NCBI GenBank assembly: GCA_025060635.1
Contig: JANXBN010000001.1
Location: 372,001 to 436,000 of the forward strand
DNA length: 64,000 nt
Direction of reading: 5' to 3'
From: Candidatus Kryptonium sp.
GTDB taxonomy: Bacteria > Bacteroidota > Ignavibacteria > Kryptoniales > Kryptoniaceae
In this document: positions 56,773 to 64,000 of the stretch, one piece after another
How positions within the stretch are numbered: the first letter of the stretch is position 1
How the letters are laid out: each line of letters starts with the position of its first letter
Position numbers and translations under genes: made by a program
Notes under the pieces: model-generated
What the model was told of the DNA's origin: nothing
The model's database searches: none
What the model saw: only the letters and a program-made list of their open reading frames with translations

Positions 56773-56805
56773 TTGATAGTTATATAACCAAGAATAAGCG
56801 AAAGA

Positions 56806-58383
56806 ATGACAAATTTAATCGTTTTGCTTTTCTTTGTTTTTAAAGCCCTTGGTTCTAACGAGCCCATCGTAAAATCAGAAATCACCTCTGTTGTTGTTTA
56901 CCAAGGTAATGCTCTAATCACAAGAAGTGCCGTTGTTAGTGTCAATCGTGGGGAAAATCAGATAAAAATTGGTGTTTTTACTCCAAATCTCATAAATCAG
57001 TCCGTTCAACTTGAAATTTTGAAGGGTGATGGAGTAAGAGTTGGGGATGTTAAGGTCGTTGAGACATATCTTAAAAAACCAGAAGCTCAAAGAGAAAGTG
57101 AATTGAAAGCGAAGATAGATAGTTTAAATAATTTAATAAGTTTGAAGCAAGGAGAACTTGAAGTTGTTCTTGGGAAAATTGAGTTTTTGAAAAAGTTAAC
57201 TCCAAACTTGCAAGCTCAAAAGATCACGATGAGTGAAATTGAAAGTTATTTTAAGTTTTACGGCAGGGCATTAAATGAAAATGTAAAAGACAAGTTAAAA
57301 GTTGAACAAGAAATTGACAAACTAAAAGCGGAAAAGAAGAAGTATGAAGATGAGTTAAACAAAGTTTTGTCAGTTAAAGAAAAAGGCAAAATTGTTGAAG
57401 TAAGTTTGATATCAGATTTAAATAAAGAGATTGAAATTGGGATTTCGTATCTTGTATCTGGAGTGAATTGGTTTCCCGGATATGAAGTGAGGGCAAATTC
57501 AAAAACAAGAAAAGTTGAATTTAACTTCTTCGCATTTGTAAAGCAGTTAACTGGTGAGGATTGGATGGAAGTGCCAGCTGAGATTTCAACGGCTCAAGTT
57601 CAAATATGGGGAACACCACCTGAAATTTCACCATGGTTCGTTGATATCTATAAACCTACTCCAGTGCCTTTTATGAAACAGAGAGTTCCTATGATTCAGA
57701 AAGAAGAAAATATCGCAGGAGCTCAGGAAATTGAACCGGAATTTATAACACCTGAGGTTGAAACTGGTATAACATCTGTTAATTTTAAGCTGCAAAAAAT
57801 CAGCATTCCATCTGATGATCAACAACATAAAATTTTTCTTGCGTCGTTTTTGCAGGCATCACCTTTTGCTTATTATGCTGTTCCGAAATTATCACGATAT
57901 GCATATCTTAAAACAAGTTTAAAAAATGATTTTAGCTTTCCAATTTTACCTGGCGAAGCTAGAATTTTTGTTGATGGTAAGTATGTTTCAAGTTCTTCAA
58001 TCAAGAGAATTTTATCCGGCGAGACATTTGATTTGTCTCTTGGTGTTGATGAAAGTGTAAAATTGAACAGAAACTTGAAAAAGAAGTTTACGGAGTATAC
58101 TGGGGTTCTTGGCAGGAGCAAGAAGATTTCTTATGAATACGAGATTGAAATTGAAAACGGGAAAACAAGTGATATAGATATTGAGGTCAAGGATAATTTC
58201 CCTGTTTCAAGAAATGAGAAAATCAAGGTCGTGCTTGAATCGCCGACGGATAGAGAAGCGGAAATAAGTAGCGATGGAATTATAAAGTGGAAAATTAAAT
58301 TGAAACCACAGGAGAAGAAATCTTTAAATGTTAAGTTCTATGTTGAGCATCCAATGGATATTGAGGTAATCGGGCTGGAATAA
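56806..58383 (+). CDS. MuiA-family exported protein (DUF4140/DUF4139)
   Basis: The 525-residue product has a signal peptide, a DUF4140-like N-terminal domain (about 20-110, 'SVVVYQGNALITRSAVV'), a long coiled coil (about 95-195, Lys/Glu-rich) and a DUF4139 C-terminal domain (about 205-520, 'YLVSGVNWFPGYEVRA', 'YEIEIENGKTSDIDIEVKD'). These are the features of mucoidy-inhibitor MuiA homologues, whose molecular role is unknown. It lies 29 nt before the OPT transporter gene. Confidence 0.87.
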   Translation: MTNLIVLLFFVFKALGSNEPIVKSEITSVVVYQGNALITRSAVVSVNRGENQIKIGVFTPNLINQSVQLEILKGDGVRVGDVKVVETYLKKPEAQRESELKAKIDSLNNLISLKQGELEVVLGKIEFLKKLTPNLQAQKITMSEIESYFKFYGRALNENVKDKLKVEQEIDKLKAEKKKYEDELNKVLSVKEKGKIVEVSLISDLNKEIEIGISYLVSGVNWFPGYEVRANSKTRKVEFNFFAFVKQLTGEDWMEVPAEISTAQVQIWGTPPEISPWFVDIYKPTPVPFMKQRVPMIQKEENIAGAQEIEPEFITPEVETGITSVNFKLQKISIPSDDQQHKIFLASFLQASPFAYYAVPKLSRYAYLKTSLKNDFSFPILPGEARIFVDGKYVSSSSIKRILSGETFDLSLGVDESVKLNRNLKKKFTEYTGVLGRSKKISYEYEIEIENGKTSDIDIEVKDNFPVSRNEKIKVVLESPTDREAEISSDGIIKWKIKLKPQEKKSLNVKFYVEHPMDIEVIGLE

Positions 58384-58412
58384 ATTAAATCACAAACAAA
58401 AAAGAGGGAACA

Positions 58413-60434
58413 ATGGCAGAAGTCAAAAGTGGATTAAAGTACAAACCACTTGTCCCGCCTGAACAAACGATGAAGGAATTTACGGTTCGTGCGCTTATTC
58501 TTGGTTTGATTATGTCAGTTGTCCTTGGAGCTGCGAACGCATATCTTGGTTTAAAGGCAGGTATGACGATTGCTGCTACATATCCTGCTGCGGTTATTAG
58601 TATGGCATTTTTGAGGTTGTTTAGGGGGACGATTTTAGAAGAAAATTTTGCTAGAACGGTTGGTTCAATCGGTGAAGCAGTTGCTGCAGGTGCGATTTTC
58701 ACAATACCTGCTTTTTTGATTGCAGGTGTGTGGACAAACTTTGACGAGCCTCAAAGATATTGGGAATCTGCTTTTATCATGTTTATTGGAGGTGTTATCG
58801 GAATATTGTTTGTAGCTTTGTTGAGGAGGGTTTTAGTTGAAGATCCTGAATTACCGTTTCCTGAATCGGTTGCTGCATCTGAAATCCATAAGGCAGGACA
58901 AGCAGGTGGAGGTGAAGCTAGATATCTTTTTGGTGCGATGGTAATCGGTGCAGTTATTCAAACACTTGGCAAGTTTAATTTCTTTGCGACAAGTTGGGAG
59001 AAATTCACAATGTTTGTAAAGACGGGAGTTAAATTATTAAGCGGAAGAGGGCAAGAAATAACAAGTATTTCAGCTGGTGGAGGTACTCTTTTAACAGCTC
59101 CTGCTGTGAGCCCGGCTTACATTGGTGTTGGATTTATCATTGGACCACGGCTTGCTTCATTAAACTTTAGCGGTGGCTTGCTCGCTTGGGGACTTTTCGT
59201 TCCTCTGCTTATGTATTTCTTAGGGCCACAGCTTGAACCACTTGTGATGCAAGAAACACAGCCAACTTCTTGGACAGAGCTTGCTTATGCCATATGGAAA
59301 TTTATAGTTCGTCCGATTGCTATTGGTGGAATGCTTTTGAGCGCAATTTATACGCTTTATAGAATGAGAACAAGTCTTGCTGCTGGATTGAGGCGTTCAA
59401 TTTCAGATTTAAGGAAAGCAACCGCCGGCGAAGCGACATCGGTTAGTAGGGTTGATCAAGATCTGAGTTTGAAATGGGTTCTTGGACTTTTGTTGGTTTT
59501 CTCAGTGTTAACATTTGCACTTTATTATTACTTTAGTGGGTTGTTTAATGCTTCTATTACAGCAACTATTGTCATGATAATTGCAGGGTTTTTCTTTGCA
59601 GCGGTTTCGGGATATCTTGTTGGAATAATTGGCGCAAGCAATAATCCTGTAAGTGGTCTTACGCTTTCAACTTTAATAGTCGCTGCGCTTTTGATGGTTG
59701 TCCTTGGTGTTAAGGGATTGCCTGGAGTTGCAGCGGTTTTAGGTGTTGCAGCTGTTATATGTGTTGCAGCTGCTGTTGCTGGTGAAATGTTCCAAGATTT
59801 GAAAGTCGGGCATATTCTCGGTGGAACACCTTGGAAAATGCAAGTTGGAGATATAATAGGTGTTTTTGTTGCTGCGTTTGTTTTATATTTCCCATTGCTT
59901 ATACTTCATCAAGGTGATATAAAAGCTGGTGGAACCGGATTTGGAGGAAAGGCGCTTCCAGCTCCACAGGCAAGTTTAATGGCGATGCTCTCAAAGGGAA
60001 TCGTTGGTGGTGAAATGGCTTGGCCTTTGATAATTGTCGGAATCCTTATGGCATTTGGACTCATACTTTTGCAGGTTAGAAGTCCAATGCTTGTTTTCGT
60101 TGGAATGTATTTACCATTTGAAACGACATCGGCAATTTTTGTCGGTGGATTGATAAGAGGAATAGCAGATTTAATTGCTAAAAAGCGTGGTTTTACAGAA
60201 GAGCAAATGTTGAAACTTGAAAACAATGGAACACTTCTTGCTTCAGGTTTGATTGCAGGTGAAGCTCTTATGGGCTTGGTATTTGCAGGACTTGCTTTCT
60301 ATGAAATAAAGATAACACCCATTACACCGACACCTTCCTATCTTGTTAGTTTGATCGTGATCGCTTTGATAGCTTTGCTTTTGATTACTACACCAATAAG
60401 ATATGCATTGCGAACGCAGGAGAAGAAATCTTAA
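58413..60434 (+). CDS. OPT-family oligopeptide transporter
   Basis: This 673-residue membrane protein has about 14-16 helices and an OPT start, 'EFTVRALILGLIMSVVLGAA' followed by 'NAYLGLKAGMTIAATYPAA', plus 'PFPESVAASEIHKAGQAGG' and 'ISAGGGTLLTAPAVSPAYIG'. The family imports peptides or metal chelates with protons; bacterial members are poorly characterised. GAGGG precedes the ATG. It follows the MuiA-family gene and ends the unit before a strong terminator. Confidence 0.92.
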   Translation: MAEVKSGLKYKPLVPPEQTMKEFTVRALILGLIMSVVLGAANAYLGLKAGMTIAATYPAAVISMAFLRLFRGTILEENFARTVGSIGEAVAAGAIFTIPAFLIAGVWTNFDEPQRYWESAFIMFIGGVIGILFVALLRRVLVEDPELPFPESVAASEIHKAGQAGGGEARYLFGAMVIGAVIQTLGKFNFFATSWEKFTMFVKTGVKLLSGRGQEITSISAGGGTLLTAPAVSPAYIGVGFIIGPRLASLNFSGGLLAWGLFVPLLMYFLGPQLEPLVMQETQPTSWTELAYAIWKFIVRPIAIGGMLLSAIYTLYRMRTSLAAGLRRSISDLRKATAGEATSVSRVDQDLSLKWVLGLLLVFSVLTFALYYYFSGLFNASITATIVMIIAGFFFAAVSGYLVGIIGASNNPVSGLTLSTLIVAALLMVVLGVKGLPGVAAVLGVAAVICVAAAVAGEMFQDLKVGHILGGTPWKMQVGDIIGVFVAAFVLYFPLLILHQGDIKAGGTGFGGKALPAPQASLMAMLSKGIVGGEMAWPLIIVGILMAFGLILLQVRSPMLVFVGMYLPFETTSAIFVGGLIRGIADLIAKKRGFTEEQMLKLENNGTLLASGLIAGEALMGLVFAGLAFYEIKITPITPTPSYLVSLIVIALIALLLITTPIRYALRTQEKKS

Positions 60435-60460
60435 ATAGTGAAACCTAAAAATTGAGTTAG

Positions 60461-60488
60461 AGGCGCGTCTCTAAGGACGCGCCTTTTT
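60461..60488 (+). terminator. intrinsic terminator after the OPT gene
   Basis: AGGCGCGTC (60461-60469) pairs perfectly with GACGCGCCT (60476-60484) around a 6-nt loop, followed by Ts to 60488. Confidence 0.92.
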
Positions 60489-60514
60489 GATTTTTAGTGG
60501 GGCTTTTTTAAATT
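60487..60514 (+). promoter_or_regulatory. candidate nuo promoter
   Basis: TTGATT (60487-60492), 16-nt spacer, TAAATT (60509-60514), starting within the T tail of the preceding terminator and ending 38 nt before the nuoA ATG. The spacing and -35 match are moderate. Confidence 0.4.
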
Positions 60515-60552
60515 TATAGCAAATTTTTGTTAAACAAAACGCACATAAAATT

Positions 60553-60909
60553 ATGTTAAGTGAATACTTACCGATCTTCATACTGATGCTCTTCGCATTA
60601 GCATTTGCCTCCTTTATGGTTTTATCAAATCGCCTTCTCGGTCCCAAAAGACCCAACCCTGAAAAGCTTTCAACCTACGAAAGCGGTATGGAACCAATAC
60701 GAAGCGCAAGGGACAGATTTTCTGTTAAGTTTTATCTTATTGCGATGCTTTTTATAATTTTTGATATTGAAATCGTTTTCCTCTATCCATGGGCTGTAAC
60801 TTTTAACAAGCTTGGTGTGTTAGGTTATATAGAGATGTTCCTTTTCATCCTCGTTCTTTTAATTGGATACATTTACATAATAAAGAAAGGAGCATTACGA
60901 TGGGAATAA
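60553..60909 (+). CDS. nuoA: NADH-quinone oxidoreductase subunit A
   Basis: The 118-residue membrane subunit has three helices and the conserved loop '[20 protein letters not shown]' followed by '[14 protein letters not shown]'. It forms part of the quinone-site region of complex I. It is the first gene of the operon and overlaps nuoB by 10 nt. No clear ribosome-binding site precedes it. Confidence 0.96.
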   Translation: MLSEYLPIFILMLFALAFASFMVLSNRLLGPKRPNPEKLSTYESGMEPIRSARDRFSVKFYLIAMLFIIFDIEIVFLYPWAVTFNKLGVLGYIEMFLFILVLLIGYIYIIKKGALRWE

Positions 60910-61397
60910 ATACTTTTAAATTGGAAGAGCAGGGATTTTTCACGACGAAGTTAAGCGAATTCATCAGGTGGGCTCAAAGGAACTCACTTTGGCCAATGCC
61001 TCTTGGGATTTCCTGCTGTGCCATTGAAATGATGGCTTTCGCTGCACCAAAATTTGATGTCGCAAGATTCGGCTCTGAATTTTTAAGATTTTCACCGCGT
61101 CAATCCGATCTTCTTATTGTTGCTGGAACAGTAACATACAAGATGGCTCGCGTTGTGAGAAAAATTTATGATCAAATGCCTGATCCGAAATGGGTTATAG
61201 CAATGGGTGTCTGCACCTCAACTGGCGGAATGTATAGATCATATGCGGTCGTTCAAGGGATTGATCAATTTTTGCCAGTTGATGTTTATGTTTCTGGTTG
61301 CCCACCAAGACCAGAGAATTTGATCAATGGGTTGCTCAAAATCCAAGAACTTATAAAAAATGGAATCCCACCTAAAAGAGACCCAATATACATCTAA
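60900..61397 (+). CDS. nuoB: NADH-quinone oxidoreductase subunit B
   Basis: The 165-residue subunit carries cluster N2, next to quinone: '[10 protein letters not shown]' (tandem Cys), '[10 protein letters not shown]' and '[12 protein letters not shown]'. AAAGGAG within the end of nuoA serves its ATG. Confidence 0.97.
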   Translation: MGINTFKLEEQGFFTTKLSEFIRWAQRNSLWPMPLGISCCAIEMMAFAAPKFDVARFGSEFLRFSPRQSDLLIVAGTVTYKMARVVRKIYDQMPDPKWVIAMGVCTSTGGMYRSYAVVQGIDQFLPVDVYVSGCPPRPENLINGLLKIQELIKNGIPPKRDPIYI

Positions 61398-61414
61398 ACA
61401 AAAATCCGAAGCAC

Positions 61415-61924
61415 ATGATGAAAGATAAAATACTTGAAAAGTTAAGCAACCTTTTTAAGGAAGACATAGTTGAATTCTTGGAATTTCGTGGTGAACTTAC
61501 CATTGTTGTCAAAAGGGAAAAAATTGTTGAAGTTTGCAAGTTTTTAAAGGAAGATCCCGACCTTTCTTTTGATTATCTTGTGGATATTTGCGGTGTTGAT
61601 TATTATCGTGAAAAAAACAGATTCGCTGTGGTTTACAATTTGTGGTCGCTAAAAAATAAGTTCAGACTGAGATTAAAAGTTTATGTTGATGAGCCGGATC
61701 TTGTTGTCCCGTCGGTTACTTCTGTATGGTCAGCTGCGAATTGGCATGAGCGCGAGACATTTGATATGTTTGGTATTAAGTTTTCGGGGCATCCAGATTT
61801 GAGAAGAATTTATATGCCTGAAGATTTTGAGTATTATCCATTGAGAAAAGATTTTCCATTGCAGGGAATTCCAGGATCAATCCCCTTGCCTGGGCGAGAA
61901 AAAGTAAAAATTCAACAAGGTTGA
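61415..61924 (+). CDS. nuoC: NADH-quinone oxidoreductase subunit C
   Basis: The 169-residue peripheral subunit has the 30-kDa signature 'ANWHERETFDMFGIKFSGHP' and 'YYPLRKDFPLQG'. Two ATGs lie in tandem (61415, 61418). It is separate from nuoD here, 3 nt away, not fused as in E. coli. Confidence 0.95.
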   Translation: MMKDKILEKLSNLFKEDIVEFLEFRGELTIVVKREKIVEVCKFLKEDPDLSFDYLVDICGVDYYREKNRFAVVYNLWSLKNKFRLRLKVYVDEPDLVVPSVTSVWSAANWHERETFDMFGIKFSGHPDLRRIYMPEDFEYYPLRKDFPLQGIPGSIPLPGREKVKIQQG

Positions 61925-61927
61925 AAA

Positions 61928-63169
61928 ATGGAAGAGAAAATAGAAAAAATAGTAGAATCACTTGGAAAAAAGAACATACAAGCAGAGTATAGGGAAGATC
62001 CGCTTGGGACGGAAATGATTTTAAATGTAGGTCCACAACATCCAGCTACACACGGGGTTTTGCGTCTCGTCCTTAAACTTGATGGTGAATATATAGTTGA
62101 TGCTGTGCCTGAACTTGGTTATCTTCATCGTGGCAAGGAAAAAATAGCTGAAAACATGACTTTTCTTGAGTTTTTGCCTCATACCGATAGGATGGATTAT
62201 CTTGCCCCTCTTTCAAACAACACTGCTTACATGCTCGCTGTTGAAAAGTTGTTTGGAGTTGAAGCGCCGAAAAGAGCTCAGTATATCAGGGTAATTGTAA
62301 GTGAGCTTTCAAGGATCGCTTCGCATCTCGTGTGGCTCGGGACTTTCGCAATGGATGTTGGGGCATTGACTGTGTTTATGTGGTGTTTTAGAGAAAGAGA
62401 AAAAATTTTAAGCATATTTGATCTTGTGACAGGAGTAAGATTTACGACAAGTTATACAAGAATAGGTGGCGTTGCTCAAGACATAACGGATGAAGCAATC
62501 CACGCAATAAAAGAATTCATTGATAATTTCCCGAAAGAGCTCGCTCAGATGGAGAAACTTCTGAATAAAAATAGAATTTTTATTGAAAGAACCGACGGAA
62601 TTGGAGTGATAACGAAGGAGCAAGCGATTGACATAGGTTTAACTGGACCTAATTTAAGAGCAGTTGGTGTCCCAAGAGATTTGAGAAAAGACGAACCTTA
62701 TCTTGTTTATAACGAGCTTGATTTTGATATACCTGTTTATGAAGAAGGTGATTGTCTTGCTCGCTATTATGTTCGCCTTGATGAGATGAAGGAAAGCGTT
62801 AAAATTGTAAGACAATGTATTGAAAAATTACCTTCTGGACCTGTGAAAGCGGATGAGCCAAAGGCAACTCATCCGAAGAAGGAGAAAATATATACAAAGA
62901 TGGAAGAATTAATCCATGATTTCATATTAACCAACTTTGGTGGAACTCCACCTGTTGGCGAAGTTTATCACGCTGTTGAAAATCCTAAGGGAGAACTTGG
63001 GTTTTATATTGTAAGCGATGGAACAGGTTATCCGTGGAGATTAAAAGTAAGATCCCCATCTTTCGCAAATATACAAGCTTTGCCTTTGATGTTAAAAGGA
63101 TATATGATTGCAGATCTCGTTGCGATAATTGGTAGTATTGATCCTGTAATGGGCGAGGCAGATAAATAA
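61928..63169 (+). CDS. nuoD: NADH-quinone oxidoreductase subunit D
   Basis: The 413-residue 49-kDa subunit shows 'LNVGPQHPATHGVLRLVLKL', 'ELGYLHRGKEKIAENM' and 'DRMDYLAPLSNN', and ends 'IVAIIGSIDPVMGEADK'. It forms the quinone pocket with NuoB and is distantly related to NiFe hydrogenase large subunits, but lacks their Cys ligands. The N-terminal 20 residues are charged and variable. Confidence 0.97.
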   Translation: MEEKIEKIVESLGKKNIQAEYREDPLGTEMILNVGPQHPATHGVLRLVLKLDGEYIVDAVPELGYLHRGKEKIAENMTFLEFLPHTDRMDYLAPLSNNTAYMLAVEKLFGVEAPKRAQYIRVIVSELSRIASHLVWLGTFAMDVGALTVFMWCFREREKILSIFDLVTGVRFTTSYTRIGGVAQDITDEAIHAIKEFIDNFPKELAQMEKLLNKNRIFIERTDGIGVITKEQAIDIGLTGPNLRAVGVPRDLRKDEPYLVYNELDFDIPVYEEGDCLARYYVRLDEMKESVKIVRQCIEKLPSGPVKADEPKATHPKKEKIYTKMEELIHDFILTNFGGTPPVGEVYHAVENPKGELGFYIVSDGTGYPWRLKVRSPSFANIQALPLMLKGYMIADLVAIIGSIDPVMGEADK

Positions 63170-63194
63170 AACAAAAATAAATTTTTTTCTGCAA

Positions 63195-63671
63195 ATGTTC
63201 ACTGAAGAAAACTTGAAAAAAGTTGAAGAGATTAAAAAAAGATATCCAACACCACAAGCAGCACTTTTACCTGTTTTGTGGATCGCACAAGAACAATATG
63301 GCTGGATTTCCGAAGATGTAATGCGATATGTTGCTGAACTACTTGGCATTCCATATAGTCATGTCTATGGGGTTGTCACATTTTATACAATGTATAACAA
63401 AAAACCAGTTGGAAAATATCATATTCAGGTTTGCACTAATGTGAGCTGTATGTTGAATGGTGCTTATGAAAACCTTGAGTATCTTCAAAAGAAACTTAAA
63501 ATTAAAGTTGGGCAAACCACACCTGATATGAAGTTTACACTTTCGGAAGTTGAATGTCTTGGTTCGTGTGGAACTGCGCCAGTTGTGCAAATAAATGATG
63601 ATTATTACGAGAACATTGACAGGGAAAAACTTGAGAATTTAATTGAAGAACTAAGTAGGGATGAAAAATGA
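63195..63671 (+). CDS. nuoE: NADH-quinone oxidoreductase subunit E
   Basis: The 158-residue 24-kDa subunit has 2Fe-2S ligands in '[12 protein letters not shown]' and '[11 protein letters not shown]'. The upstream helical part ('[19 protein letters not shown]') is typical. Its TGA overlaps the nuoF ATG (ATGA). Confidence 0.96.
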   Translation: MFTEENLKKVEEIKKRYPTPQAALLPVLWIAQEQYGWISEDVMRYVAELLGIPYSHVYGVVTFYTMYNKKPVGKYHIQVCTNVSCMLNGAYENLEYLQKKLKIKVGQTTPDMKFTLSEVECLGSCGTAPVVQINDDYYENIDREKLENLIEELSRDEK

Positions 63672-64000
63672 CGGAACAAATAAAATTGATTTTAAAAGAC
63701 ATACCTGAACTTCACAAGATAAAAGTTTATGAAGCAAATGGCGGATATTTAGCGCTGAAAAAGGCTCTTGGGATGAAACCTGATGAAGTCATTGAAGAAG
63801 TTAAAAAATCTGGATTAAGAGGCAGAGGCGGCGCTGCTTTCCCAACGGGATTGAAATGGAGCTTTATGCCAAAGGATTCAAGACCAAAGTACTTAATTGT
63901 TAATGCTGATGAAGGTGAACCCGGAACATTCAAGGATAGAGCAATAATTGAAAGAAATCCACATCAGTTAATTGAAGGTGCTTTAATAGCTGCATATGCA
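63668..64000 (+). CDS. nuoF: NADH-quinone oxidoreductase subunit F, cut by window end
   Basis: The first 111 codons of the NADH- and FMN-binding subunit are present: '[15 protein letters not shown]' (FMN loop) and '[15 protein letters not shown]'. The 4Fe-4S part lies beyond the edge. A GGGA precedes the ATG, which overlaps the nuoE stop. Confidence 0.96.
   Translation, partial: MTEQIKLILKDIPELHKIKVYEANGGYLALKKALGMKPDEVIEEVKKSGLRGRGGAAFPTGLKWSFMPKDSRPKYLIVNADEGEPGTFKDRAIIERNPHQLIEGALIAAYA

Noticed and set aside
61928-63169. NuoD-like gene as a second hydrogenase large subunit
   Set aside because: The CxxC metal-ligand pairs are absent and the gene lies in a complete nuoA-F order.
1-64000. 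tRNA or rRNA genes, CRISPR arrays, insertion sequences or prophage
   Set aside because: No cloverleaf with a GGTTCGA-type arm, repeated spacer array, transposase or integrase was seen in the gaps or genes.

Overview
This is an AT-rich bacterial window, densely coded on both strands, from a member of the Bacteroidota/Chlorobi (FCB) group. The clearest marker is the type IX secretion (T9SS) C-terminal sorting domain with the NYPNPFNP signature on three secreted proteins, together with a PorV/PorQ-like protein and a TonB-dependent receptor. BshC (bacillithiol), MqnC (futalosine menaquinone route), a group 3b [NiFe] hydrogenase and complex I add to this. The mix resembles Ignavibacteria/Kryptonia-type genomes, but that placement and any thermophily are inference. 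Several promoters look like ordinary sigma-70 sites (TTGACA-N17-TATATT) rather than the TAnnTTTG type of Bacteroidia. No rRNA, tRNA, CRISPR array or insertion sequence was seen.

Layout. 38-6219 (+): envelope operon of a secreted protein, a membrane FecR-domain protein, an outer-membrane beta-barrel candidate and a CHASE2 adenylate cyclase. 6209-11315 (-): dnaE, trxA, arsC, coaX. 11587-12222 (-): fatty-acid hydroxylase. 12362-17925 (+): TPR protein, surE, class V aminotransferase, serA. 18132-26423 (+): DUF4397 protein, TonB-dependent receptor, a very large T9SS cargo and a PorV-like protein, with hairpins between genes. 26769-30468 (+): two FG-GAP-type T9SS cargo genes, each with its own promoter and terminator. 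30530-38400 (-): GH38 mannosidase, hybrid histidine kinase, beta-lactamase-fold protein.

38505-44952 (+): secreted peroxiredoxin, then an operon with an acyl-CoA mutase catalytic subunit, a 42-codon ORF, a UbiA-family prenyltransferase, an AtuA/DUF1446 protein and bshC. 44956-47791: lipoproteins, a PAP2 phosphatase and ribD. 47956-48408: small secreted protein. 48557-53529 (+): group 3b hydrogenase HydB, a stand-alone cyclic-nucleotide-binding protein, HydG, HydD, HydA and a maturation protease. 53600-55140: mqnC and tadA. 55156-56628 (-): T9SS beta-propeller-like protein. 56806-60434 (+): MuiA-family protein and OPT transporter. 60553-end (+): nuoA to nuoF, with nuoF cut by the window edge.

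How the parts fit. H2/NADP(H) chemistry by the hydrogenase, NADH oxidation by complex I and menaquinone synthesis suggest a flexible respiratory metabolism. The envelope cyclase (cAMP predicted) and the cyclic-nucleotide-binding protein inside the hydrogenase operon could be two ends of one signalling path, but nothing here proves that they are linked. The loci most worth following up are the 18-26 kb secretion operon, the hydrogenase operon and the unusual acyl-CoA mutase.
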